Shown one piece after another: positions 8,266 through 15,912 of a DNA stretch of 64,000 nt (positions within the stretch are counted from its first letter, which is position 1; each line of letters starts with the position of its first letter). Both the position numbers and the translations under genes were made by a program. Source of the DNA: Bryobacteraceae bacterium (GTDB lineage: Bacteria; Acidobacteriota; Terriglobia; Bryobacterales; Bryobacteraceae); assembly GCA_026129905.1 (NCBI GenBank), contig JAHCHE010000019.1:62001-126000 (forward strand), in the 5' to 3' direction. The notes below the pieces were generated by a model. The model made no database searches. It worked only from the letters and a program-made list of their open reading frames with translations, and was not told where the DNA came from.

Positions 8266-9375
8266 TCAGACCTTAAAGAAGATTTTTCGCTTATAGAGCC
8301 AGTAATTGACGGACCACATCGCGAGCAGCACGGCGCAGGCCTGGGCGACGGGCGCCAGGTCGCCGATCCACCGGAAGCCGCCGGTAAACACGCCGACGGC
8401 GCGGTTCAGCCACTCGCGTAGGATCATGTGGACCGAGTAGATAAAGATGGAGTTCATGCCGATGATCAGCAGCGGGAAGGTCCACCGGCGGTAGCCCATG
8501 ATCTCCACCACGACGAACACCGCCAGCAGAATCAGCAGCACCCAGCCGGCGCTGTAGAAGGTGAACGTCGCGGTCCAGATCCGCTTGACGTTGGGAATGA
8601 ACGGCGCGAGCGCGAAGCTGATCAGGAACGCCGCAACCGACGCCAGGCCGATGATTTTCGCCTTGGCGGCGTTCGTCCGGGGACTCATGACCAGCAGTCC
8701 GGCCCAGGCGCCGAACAGCGTAGTCACGGCGCTGGTGATGAAGTTGATGGTGACGTAGTAGCCGCCGGTGGGACGGCCGAAGATTGCCGCGTCGATCGCC
8801 TGGCCGATATTGCCTTCCTTCGAGAACGCGCCCTCGGGTCCGGGAAAGGCGAAGAACAGGGCCGAGTGAAAGGCCAGCAAGCCCGCCGCGGCGGCGACCT
8901 GCCCGCGCCAGCGCAATTGCAGAATCCAGAACGTGATGAAGTATGTAAACGCAATCTGCGCGAGGACGTTGATGAGCTGAAAGCGCAGGCCGCCGCCGGA
9001 GACCGAGATCAGAACCTGGCTGAGAAGGATCAGCTTCAGCGCGCGGACGGCCACGTGCCGGGCGTTCGCGCCGAACGTGGCGCCCTGCTGCGCCCGGATG
9101 GCGAGCGCGAACGGCATCGCCACGCCGACAATGAACATGAACGCCGGCTGCACCAGGTCCCAGAAAACGGCGCCTTCCCACGGAACGTGATCGAATTGCG
9201 CGGCAATGCCGCCGTAGACGGGATGATCGCGAAGCGCGCCGAAGCCGAAGCCCCACGACACGAGCATCAGCATGATCAAGCCGCGATAGGCGTCGAGGGC
9301 AAGGAACCGCTCGACCTTGCGTCCGGCGGCCGGCGCCGCCGCGCGCGTCTCGGGAGCATGAACTTCCGCTTGCAT
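8266..9375 (-). CDS. DUF5009 / heparan-alpha-glucosaminide N-acetyltransferase-like membrane protein
   Basis: 369 residues from ATG 9375; a longer frame to 9645 adds only Arg/Pro-rich residues with no start signal. About ten hydrophobic segments are visible. The N-terminus carries the family motif LDAYRGLIMLMLVSWG, and FIVGVAMPFAL follows. Relatives move acyl groups across the membrane onto sugars. Near the C-terminus, IIGMNSIFIYSVHMIL matches the usual acyltransferase end. Its stop lies 3 bp before the start of ilvD, so the two are probably one transcript. The 26-bp repeat at 9387-9412 sits directly upstream. Confidence 0.8.
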   Translation of the reverse strand: MQAEVHAPETRAAAPAAGRKVERFLALDAYRGLIMLMLVSWGFGFGALRDHPVYGGIAAQFDHVPWEGAVFWDLVQPAFMFIVGVAMPFALAIRAQQGATFGANARHVAVRALKLILLSQVLISVSGGGLRFQLINVLAQIAFTYFITFWILQLRWRGQVAAAAGLLAFHSALFFAFPGPEGAFSKEGNIGQAIDAAIFGRPTGGYYVTINFITSAVTTLFGAWAGLLVMSPRTNAAKAKIIGLASVAAFLISFALAPFIPNVKRIWTATFTFYSAGWVLLILLAVFVVVEIMGYRRWTFPLLIIGMNSIFIYSVHMILREWLNRAVGVFTGGFRWIGDLAPVAQACAVLLAMWSVNYWLYKRKIFFKV

Positions 9376-9386
9376 ACGAGTCAATA

Positions 9387-9412
9387 GGTTAGCACCCGGC
9401 GCGGAGCCCGGG
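9387..9412. repeat. 26-bp direct repeat, left copy
   Basis: Positions 9387-9412 are identical over 26 bases to 14020-14045; the match stops exactly at both ends. The sequence begins GGTTAGCACC and ends GAGCCCGGG. This copy lies 11 bp upstream of the acyltransferase-like gene start. A 13-base core (CGGCGCGGAGCCC) recurs at 48235-48247. The two full copies bracket the RCC1 gene and its upstream region. Confidence 0.85.
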
Positions 9413-9525
9413 GCGGCGCGGGGAGGACGGGCGGCAGGTGGCGCGGTCCGGCATCGGCGAGTCTGGATTCTCGCGGCCGCGACTACGGTAAGCTCCTGGA
9501 CGACCGCCTCGGCGGCTTCTACCGG

Positions 9526-9567
9526 GCCGCCTTCGCGGCCGTCGAGTGAAGGGTCCGCGAAGGCGGC
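9526..9567 (-). terminator. hairpin just past the RCC1 gene stop
   Basis: Perfect 13-bp arms, GCCGCCTTCGCGG at 9526-9538 and its exact reverse complement at 9555-9567, with a 16-nt loop. It starts 11 bp beyond the RCC1 stop codon in the direction of transcription. No U-tract follows, so it is either a U-less terminator or a 3'-end stabilising structure. Confidence 0.5.
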
Positions 9568-9578
9568 AAGACGCGCCT

Positions 9579-12500
9579 TCATCGCGTGGTGAAGTACTGG
9601 ATCGCCGAACTCCTCTGCCCGGTGGCGTTCTTCGCCACAACCCACCAGTAGTACTTGGTCTTGGCCATCAGCGCCCGCATCGTTACCGTGGTTCCTGTAG
9701 TGGACGCCGCAACGCTGTGATACGTCATTGAATTAACGCCGGCCGCGCTGGCCTTGACGCCGGCTGGCGCCGATGTCGTAGCGAAGATTTCATAAGAGGT
9801 AGCTCCCGTGGCGGCCTTCCACGTCAGCGTCGGCGTCTGGGAGACTCCCGTCGCGCCGTTGGCCGGGGAGACGAGGGTCGCTACGCCGGGCGCCCCGGCG
9901 CTGGTGGTAGTGAACGACCAGATCGCGGAGCGTGTTGAGCCGTAGCTGTTCTTCGCCCGGCATTGCCAGTAGTAGGTCGTGTTTGGATTCAGCGTTCCGG
10001 TGGTATAGCGGTTCGAAGTGGTGTTGCCGACGAACGATGGGCCGCCGATGCTGAGATTTATGGAGGTACCGAGATGAACGTCATGCGACGTTGCCCCGCT
10101 GCCGCCCACCCAGGCCAGCGTTGGCGTGAGCGGCACTCCCCTGGCGCCATCGGCTGGTGAGAGCAGCGTCGGTGCACCCGGCACGGGTTGAGTGGTGAAC
10201 GACCAAATCGGCGAAGTGGTCGTGGCCGCGCCATTCCTGGCCACCACCTTCCAGTAGTATGTCTTGCCCGCGGCCAATCCTTGCGGACTGTAACTCGCTG
10301 GCGCCGTGCTGGCAACTTGAGAGGGAGGCGAGGTCAGACCGAAGAAAACGTCATAGGAAGTCGCGCCGCTGCACGTCCAGGTCAGCGCCTGGGAGGCCGG
10401 TACCCCCGTCGCGCCGTTGGCCGGTGACGGATTCCCCGGTGCGCCCAGAGTGGTGAATGACCAGACGGCGGAGGCCTTCGAACCGGCGCCGTTCTTCGCC
10501 ACGACCTTCCAGTAGTACCTCGTGCCCGCGGCCAGCCCGCTGGGGGCGTAGCTCGTCGCCGTGGTGTTGGTCACCAGCGGGGGTGAAGATGCCTTCCCAA
10601 AGTACACGTCATGGGACGTCGCCGCGCCGCCGCCGGTCCAGTTCAACGTCGGAGTGAGGGACACTCCTGTGGCGCCCTGCGTCGGCGACAGAAGCGTCGG
10701 CGCTCCCGGCGGAGGCGGAGTGGTGAATGACCAGACCGGCGAGCTAGTCAAACCAGCCTCGTTCCTCGCCACCACTTTCCAGTAGTATTTCGTCTCGGGG
10801 AACAGTCCGGTGAGGAGATAGCTCGTCCCCCTGAAGGAAGGGGCGATGTTCTGGGGGGACGGCGCCGTACCCCAGTAGACGTCGTAGGAAGTCGCGCCAC
10901 TGCCGGCCGTCCATGCCAAGGTCGGCGTGACTGACACCCCTGTTGCGCCATTGGCCGGCGCGGTCAGCGCCGGCGCGCCCGGCACTGCCAGAGTCGTGAA
11001 CGACCAGACCGGCGAACTTGTCGAACCGGCGCCATTCTTTGCCACTACCTGCCAGTAGTATGTCGTACCCGCGGTCAACGTGTCCACCCAGCTCATACCG
11101 CCAGTCGCTGGACCGGTGACATGGAGCAGCGGGGGTGAAGACGCTGTCCCAAAGTGAACGTCGTGGGAGGTCGCCCCTTCCCCGCCCCACCAGCCCAGCC
11201 AGCCTTTGAGCGGCAGCCCTGTTGCACCATTGGCTGGCGACCTGAGCACAGGCGCGCCCGGCGGTGGCCCAACGCCTGTCCCGGCCAGTGGAATGAGATG
11301 GGCGCTGCCGGGAGCGTTGCTCGTGATCAGGAGCGCGCCGCTGCGGTTGCCCGGCCCTGTGGGAGCAAACCGCACGCTGACCGTGCAGCGCCCCCCGGCC
11401 GGCACGGTGGTTCCGGCGCACCCGTCGGTCACTTTGTTGAAGTCGACCGGGTGCATGCCCGTGAGTGTCACTCCGTGGATGGCCAACGGGGTCTCACCGC
11501 TGTTGATGACGGTGAGGACTCGCGGAGCGCTCGCCGTGCCTGCGGTCTGGTTCCCAAAGGAGAAGCTCGTCGGGTCGAGCATGACCTGCGGTATCCCGTT
11601 GGCGAGGGCCGCGAGGCTATGAAGCTCCCCAGCGCCGATCGCCACGGCGCCTGCCAAGCCGGACACCTGGAGCGGGACGTTACTGCTCATGACCGTGTTG
11701 TTACCAAGCTGGTACCATTCGTTGTCACCCCACGCCCAGACCGTGCCATCGCCCTTCAGCGCCAGGCTGAAACCTGGGCCCCAATAGTTAGCTCCTGCGG
11801 CAATCGCCACCGCGCCATTCAGGTTGCTGACCGGCACGGGCACGTCGCTGCTCACGTTGCCGCCGTTGCCGAGCTCTCCTTCACCATTCCGCCCCCACGC
11901 CCAGACTCTGCCGTCGCTCTTGAGCGCGAGGCTATGCTGACGGCCCGCGGCAATCGCCACCACATCCGTGAGGTCGCTCACGCGAGCAGGCACGTTGTTA
12001 GTCCACCACCCCCAGGCCCAGACCGTGCCGTCACTCCTTAACGCCAGGCTTTGCCAACTTGCCGCGATCGCCACTACACCATGCAGGTTGCTGACCGGCA
12101 CAGGTGTGGTACCCCAAAACTCCCCCCACGTCCAAACGGTGCCGTCGCCCTTCAACGCCAAGCTGCGGAAGGGCCCCGCCGCGATCGCCACCACCCCGGT
12201 CAGGGAGCTGACCGCCACCGGCACACTGCTACTCACAGTGGTTCCATTGCCGAGTTGGCCAATACTGTTGTCGCCCCACGCCCAGACCGTGCCGTCGCTC
12301 CTGAGCGCTAATGCGTGATAGCCACCTCCGGCGATCGCCACCGCGCCGGTCAGGTTGCTCACCTTCACTGGCAGGCTGCTGTCAGTGTTAGCGCCGTTAC
12401 CAAGCCGGCCATGGTAGCCCAGTCCCCACGCCCAAACGGTACCGTCGCTCTGGAGCGCAAGGCTGAAGGGGACGTGACCCTCCTCCTCTCCCGCACCGCC

Positions 12501-13742
12501 GGCGACAGCCACCACGCCGGTCAGGCCGCTGACGACGACTGGGACATGATTGTACTGGCTCATGCCGTTGCCGAGCTCGCCGTAGGTGTTCGATCCCCAT
12601 GCCCAGACCGTGCCGTCGCTCTTGAGGGCCAGGTTGTGGCCGTAGCCAGCGGCAATCGCGACTGTCCCCGATAGACTGGTCGCTTGCACCGGCACGTCCG
12701 TGGCAGGCCCGCCTCCCCAGCGTCCCCAACCCCAGACTGTGCTGTCGTTCCTGAGCGCCAGGCTGGCCTCGTCGCTCGCGGCAATCGCCACAACGCCGGT
12801 CAGATTGCTGACCGGCAGCGGTACATTGCCGCGCGAAATGTTCAGCCCAGTTCCGAGTTGGCCGGCCGACCAATTGCTTCCCCATGCCCAGACTGTGCCG
12901 TCATCCTTTAAGCCCAGGCTGTGGTAGCCGCCCCCGGCAATCGCCACAGCACCGGTCAGGTTGCTCACCGCCACCGGCACGCTGCTATGCGTGTAGGTGC
13001 CGTTGCCGAGCTGACCGCCGCTGTTCGATCCCCAGGCCCAGACTGTTCGATCGCTCTTGATCGCCAGGCTATGGGCGCCCCCTGCGGCAATCGCCACCAC
13101 ACCGTTCAGACTGCTCACCGCGACAGGCAAGCTGCTATCCGTGTTGGCGCCGTTGCCGAGCTGGCCCTCGCCGCTTGAACCCCACGCCCAGACTGTCCCG
13201 TCACCCTTGCGTGCCAGGCTGTGCGCCCCGCCTGCGGTAACCTCCACGACGCCGGTAAGGTTGCTCACCCGCACCGGCATGTTGGCATCTGCATGGCTGC
13301 CATTGCCGAGCTGTCCGTAGCGGTTGGCTCCCCAGGCCCACACCGTGCCGTCGCTCTTGAGCGCTAAGCTGTGTTCACCGCCGGCAGCAACGGCGATCAC
13401 CCCGGTCAGGCCGGTCACCGGCACCGGCACATTGCTGCTCAGAATGTTCGTTCCAGTGCCAAGTTCGCCCCTGTGGTTGGCTCCCCAGGCCCATACCGTG
13501 CCGTCGTTTTTCAACGCCAGACTGTGCCGCCCTCCCGCGGCGATTCTCATTGCGCCGGTCAGATTGTTAACCGGCACAGCCACTTTGCTGTGGATGCTAG
13601 CCGGGTTGAAGCCATTGCCGAGCTGCCCGCTTCCGCTCTCACCCCACGCTCTGGCGTTCTCCGTCTGCCCCGCGGCGTTCCAGGCAAGGACGGCCAGGGA
13701 CAGCACCGCCAGAGTTGTCTGCAAACCGTTCCTTCGGTCCAT
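9579..13742 (-). CDS. giant secreted RCC1-repeat / Fn3-repeat protein
   Basis: 1387 residues with a signal peptide (residues 1-26) and an AAAGAGG Shine-Dalgarno sequence before ATG 13742. Residues about 30-720 hold about fourteen RCC1-type repeats of 40-58 residues around the core LALKSDGTVWAWG, i.e. two seven-bladed propellers. Residues about 725-835 are an ASH / choice-of-anchor D domain (SFSFGNQTAGTAS, FAPTGPG). Six fibronectin-III-like repeats follow, each opening PGAP..L.SPANGATGV and closing YYWKVVAKNGAGS...W.FTT. There is no sorting signal at the C-terminus, so it is likely secreted or surface-held by other means. RCC1 propellers bind proteins; the ligand is unknown. Repeats differ at many positions, so this is not a recent DNA-level expansion. 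Confidence 0.9.
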   Translation of the reverse strand: MDRRNGLQTTLAVLSLAVLAWNAAGQTENARAWGESGSGQLGNGFNPASIHSKVAVPVNNLTGAMRIAAGGRHSLALKNDGTVWAWGANHRGELGTGTNILSSNVPVPVTGLTGVIAVAAGGEHSLALKSDGTVWAWGANRYGQLGNGSHADANMPVRVSNLTGVVEVTAGGAHSLARKGDGTVWAWGSSGEGQLGNGANTDSSLPVAVSSLNGVVAIAAGGAHSLAIKSDRTVWAWGSNSGGQLGNGTYTHSSVPVAVSNLTGAVAIAGGGYHSLGLKDDGTVWAWGSNWSAGQLGTGLNISRGNVPLPVSNLTGVVAIAASDEASLALRNDSTVWGWGRWGGGPATDVPVQATSLSGTVAIAAGYGHNLALKSDGTVWAWGSNTYGELGNGMSQYNHVPVVVSGLTGVVAVAGGAGEEEGHVPFSLALQSDGTVWAWGLGYHGRLGNGANTDSSLPVKVSNLTGAVAIAGGGYHALALRSDGTVWAWGDNSIGQLGNGTTVSSSVPVAVSSLTGVVAIAAGPFRSLALKGDGTVWTWGEFWGTTPVPVSNLHGVVAIAASWQSLALRSDGTVWAWGWWTNNVPARVSDLTDVVAIAAGRQHSLALKSDGRVWAWGRNGEGELGNGGNVSSDVPVPVSNLNGAVAIAAGANYWGPGFSLALKGDGTVWAWGDNEWYQLGNNTVMSSNVPLQVSGLAGAVAIGAGELHSLAALANGIPQVMLDPTSFSFGNQTAGTASAPRVLTVINSGETPLAIHGVTLTGMHPVDFNKVTDGCAGTTVPAGGRCTVSVRFAPTGPGNRSGALLITSNAPGSAHLIPLAGTGVGPPPGAPVLRSPANGATGLPLKGWLGWWGGEGATSHDVHFGTASSPPLLHVTGPATGGMSWVDTLTAGTTYYWQVVAKNGAGSTSSPVWSFTTLAVPGAPALTAPANGATGVSVTPTLAWTAGSGATSYDVYWGTAPSPQNIAPSFRGTSYLLTGLFPETKYYWKVVARNEAGLTSSPVWSFTTPPPPGAPTLLSPTQGATGVSLTPTLNWTGGGAATSHDVYFGKASSPPLVTNTTATSYAPSGLAAGTRYYWKVVAKNGAGSKASAVWSFTTLGAPGNPSPANGATGVPASQALTWTCSGATSYDVFFGLTSPPSQVASTAPASYSPQGLAAGKTYYWKVVARNGAATTTSPIWSFTTQPVPGAPTLLSPADGARGVPLTPTLAWVGGSGATSHDVHLGTSINLSIGGPSFVGNTTSNRYTTGTLNPNTTYYWQCRAKNSYGSTRSAIWSFTTTSAGAPGVATLVSPANGATGVSQTPTLTWKAATGATSYEIFATTSAPAGVKASAAGVNSMTYHSVAASTTGTTVTMRALMAKTKYYWWVVAKNATGQRSSAIQYFTTR

Positions 13743-13889
13743 GATTCACCTCTTTCCAGTAACCGGATCTTCAGGCCCGATTGACTGCATAGAAGAGAGC
13801 ACGCCGCGGGCCGAACCGGACCGGTTGCGGCAACGTACTCATTTTGAATTAGATATTGTGTGGAGGCGCTTTCAGGAGCATCTCCAACT

Positions 13890-13907
13890 CTTATCCAATT
13901 GGATAAG
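13890..13907. promoter_or_regulatory. 18-bp perfect palindrome, candidate operator
   Basis: CTTATCCAATTGGATAAG reads the same on both strands without a mismatch. It lies 148 bp upstream of the RCC1 start and 195 bp upstream of the TPP-enzyme start, in the AT-rich shared upstream region. A half-site CTTATCC recurs at 13995-14001. A dimeric regulator site is inferred; the regulator is unknown. Confidence 0.45.
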
Positions 13908-14019
13908 TCTCGGCTCGTTGATTTCGGCTGGTCCAGACGCCGATCCTTAGTGTTATCTTCTGGTTAGATCGGACTGATATTGGTTCGACCCAGACTTATC
14001 CTAAAGTGCAAGTGATCAG

Positions 14020-14045
14020 GGTTAGCACCCGGCGCGGAGCCCGGG
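14020..14045. repeat. 26-bp direct repeat, right copy
   Basis: Exact copy of 9387-9412 in the same orientation, 4.6 kb away, 58 bp upstream of the TPP-enzyme start. The flanking bases differ from the other copy on both sides, so the repeat unit has sharp borders. Confidence 0.85.
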
Positions 14046-14102
14046 CGCGCCGTCTGTAACGTCCCCGCCCGGCGCCGGGTCAACCAACGAAGGGAGGAAC
14101 TC

Positions 14103-15857
14103 GTGTCGAAAACAGCGGGAGAAATCCTGGTGGACCGGCTGATGAACTGGGGCGTCGATACCGTCTACGGCATTCCGGGAGACGGGATCAACGGCCTCAT
14201 CGAAGGTTTCCGGAAACGTCAGGACGACATTCGTTTCATCCAGACGCGGCACGAGGAATCGGCCGCGCTGATGGCGTGCGCGCACGCGAAGTTCACCGGA
14301 AGGCTGGGAGTGTGCGTCGCCACGTCCGGCCCCGGCGGGATCCACTTGCTGAACGGGTTGTACGACGCAAAGCTGGACGGAGCGCCCGTCCTGGCGATCA
14401 CGGGCCTCCAGTTTCACGATCTGATCGGCACGCACACCCAGCAGGACGTGGCGCTGGACAAGCTCTTCATGGATGTGTGCGTTTACAACGAGCGCGTCAT
14501 GGGGCCGAACCACGTCGAGCAACTGGTGGACCTGGCCTGCCGGACCGCGCTCGCCTACCGCGGCGTGGCGCACTTGACGGTCCCCGTGGACATCCAGGAG
14601 AAAACGCCGGACGAAGGATTCATTTCCAAGCGGAACCAGCCGCATCACAGCGCGGACCTGTTCCGGCGCGGCGGGCGCGCTCCCGAAGAGAACGATCTGC
14701 GGCTGGCGGCGGACCTGCTGAACGCCGGCAAACGGGTGATGATCCTGGCCGGGCAGGGGGCCCTCGGCGCGGGCGCCGAACTCGAGCAGACGGCGGAACT
14801 CCTGGGGGCGCCGATCGCGAAAGCGCTGCTGGGCAAGGCCGCCGTGCCCGACAGCAGCCCCTACACGACTGGGGCGATCGGATTGTTGGGTACGCGGCCG
14901 TCGCAGGAGGCGATGGAAGACTGCGACACGCTGCTGATCGTGGGGAGCGCCTTCCCGTATATCGAGTTCTACCCCAAGCCGGGAACGGTGAAGAGCATTC
15001 AGGTGGATGTGAACCCGGCGAATATCGGCCTCCGGCACCCGGTGGATGTCGGCCTGGTGGGCGACAGCAAGCACACCCTCCGAAAGCTGATCCCCCTGCT
15101 CAAGCGGAAGAAGAACCGCGGCTTCCTGGAAGACGCGCAGAAGGGCATGAAGGAGTGGCGGGAACTGATGCGCACGCGCAGCTCCGTCGAGTCCATGCCG
15201 ATGAAGCCTCAGGTGGTGGCCGCGCAGATCGACAAATACGCGGCGGATGACGCGATCATCGCGTCGGATTCGGGCACGATTACAACCTGGTGGGCGCGCC
15301 ACATTCAGGCGCGGGGCAACCGGATGTTCTCCTGTTCGGGCAATCTCGCCACGATGGCGTGCGCGCTGCCCTACGCGATAGCGGCGCAGGCGGCGTATCC
15401 GAAGCGCCAGTGCATCGCGTTCCTGGGCGACGGCGGCTTCAGCATGCTGATGGGCGAGTTCGCCACCTGCGTGAAATACGACCTGCCGGTGAAAGTGTTC
15501 GTGATCTCGAATCGCTCGCTGGGCCAGATCAAGTGGGAGCAGATGGTGTTTCTCGGCAATCCCGAGTACGTCTGCGACTTGCAGCCGATCGACTTCGCGA
15601 AATTCGCCGAAGCCTGCGGCGTAAAGGGCATTCGCGTGGACCGCCCGGGCGACTGCGGCGACGCGGTGCGGGAAGCGCTGGCCTCCCGAGGGCCGGTGAT
15701 CGTCGACGCGATCGTCGATCCCCAGGAGGCGCCGATGCCGCCGATGGTGAACCTGACGCAGGCGCGCAAATTCGCCGAATCGCTGGTGCGGGGCACGCCG
15801 AACCGAAAACAGATCGTCAAGACTCTGGCGGCGAACAAGATCCGCGAGATGGTGTAG
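14103..15857 (+). CDS. thiamine-pyrophosphate enzyme, pyruvate oxidase (PoxB)-like
   Basis: 584 residues from GTG 14103, preceded by GAAGGGAGG. It has the three-domain layout of the POX/ALS family: a PYR domain with the activating Glu in TRHEESAAL (about residue 51) and GPGGIHLLNGLYD; a central domain with GAIGLLGTRPS and IQVDVNPANIG; and a PP domain with the TPP motif GDGGFSMLMGEF...VISNRSLG. The pattern resembles E. coli PoxB (quinone-linked pyruvate decarboxylation to acetate plus CO2) more than acetolactate synthase, because the RHEE, NGL(Y/F)D and NPA.IG segments align with PoxB. A small ALS subunit is absent. The PoxB membrane-binding C-terminus is not obvious. Confidence 0.8.
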   Translation: MSKTAGEILVDRLMNWGVDTVYGIPGDGINGLIEGFRKRQDDIRFIQTRHEESAALMACAHAKFTGRLGVCVATSGPGGIHLLNGLYDAKLDGAPVLAITGLQFHDLIGTHTQQDVALDKLFMDVCVYNERVMGPNHVEQLVDLACRTALAYRGVAHLTVPVDIQEKTPDEGFISKRNQPHHSADLFRRGGRAPEENDLRLAADLLNAGKRVMILAGQGALGAGAELEQTAELLGAPIAKALLGKAAVPDSSPYTTGAIGLLGTRPSQEAMEDCDTLLIVGSAFPYIEFYPKPGTVKSIQVDVNPANIGLRHPVDVGLVGDSKHTLRKLIPLLKRKKNRGFLEDAQKGMKEWRELMRTRSSVESMPMKPQVVAAQIDKYAADDAIIASDSGTITTWWARHIQARGNRMFSCSGNLATMACALPYAIAAQAAYPKRQCIAFLGDGGFSMLMGEFATCVKYDLPVKVFVISNRSLGQIKWEQMVFLGNPEYVCDLQPIDFAKFAEACGVKGIRVDRPGDCGDAVREALASRGPVIVDAIVDPQEAPMPPMVNLTQARKFAESLVRGTPNRKQIVKTLAANKIREMV

Positions 15858-15859
15858 AT

Positions 15860-15910
15860 GTGGGGCGAGCGTCCACGCTTGCAAAGCCGGCGTTCATGCC
15901 GGCTTGTCCG
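15860..15910. repeat. 50-bp extragenic repeat, copy 1
   Basis: Near-identical to 55894-55943: one extra A and one G/T difference in 51 positions. It begins GTGGGGCGAGCGTCCAC and ends with two GCCGGC hexamers six bases apart, then TTGTCCG, so it can fold into two short hairpins. It fills almost the whole 55 bp between the convergent TPP-enzyme and xylB stop codons and may also end transcription there. Confidence 0.85.
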
Positions 15911-15912
15911 TT

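Larger units (their letters stand above)
13743..14102. other. 360-bp gap between divergent genes, with operator-like palindrome and repeat copy
   Basis: No coding region is credible here. It is clearly more AT-rich than its surroundings (for example around 13840-14010) and must hold the promoters for the RCC1 gene (leftward) and the TPP enzyme (rightward). It contains the 18-bp palindrome at 13890-13907, a second CTTATCC half-site at 13995-14001, and the right copy of the 26-bp repeat at 14020-14045. I could not pick a convincing -35/-10 pair. Confidence 0.6.

Noticed and set aside
6574-8421. Antisense frame over ilvD
   Set aside because: Same GC-bias artefact; His/Arg/Val-rich translation without any domain.
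11700-13740. Regular 150-bp periodicity, considered as CRISPR or satellite DNA
   Set aside because: The period is the RCC1 protein repeat; units diverge at wobble and non-wobble positions and stay in frame.
14022-15884. Antisense frame over the TPP enzyme
   Set aside because: No start signal, no domain; sense strand carries all TPP motifs.
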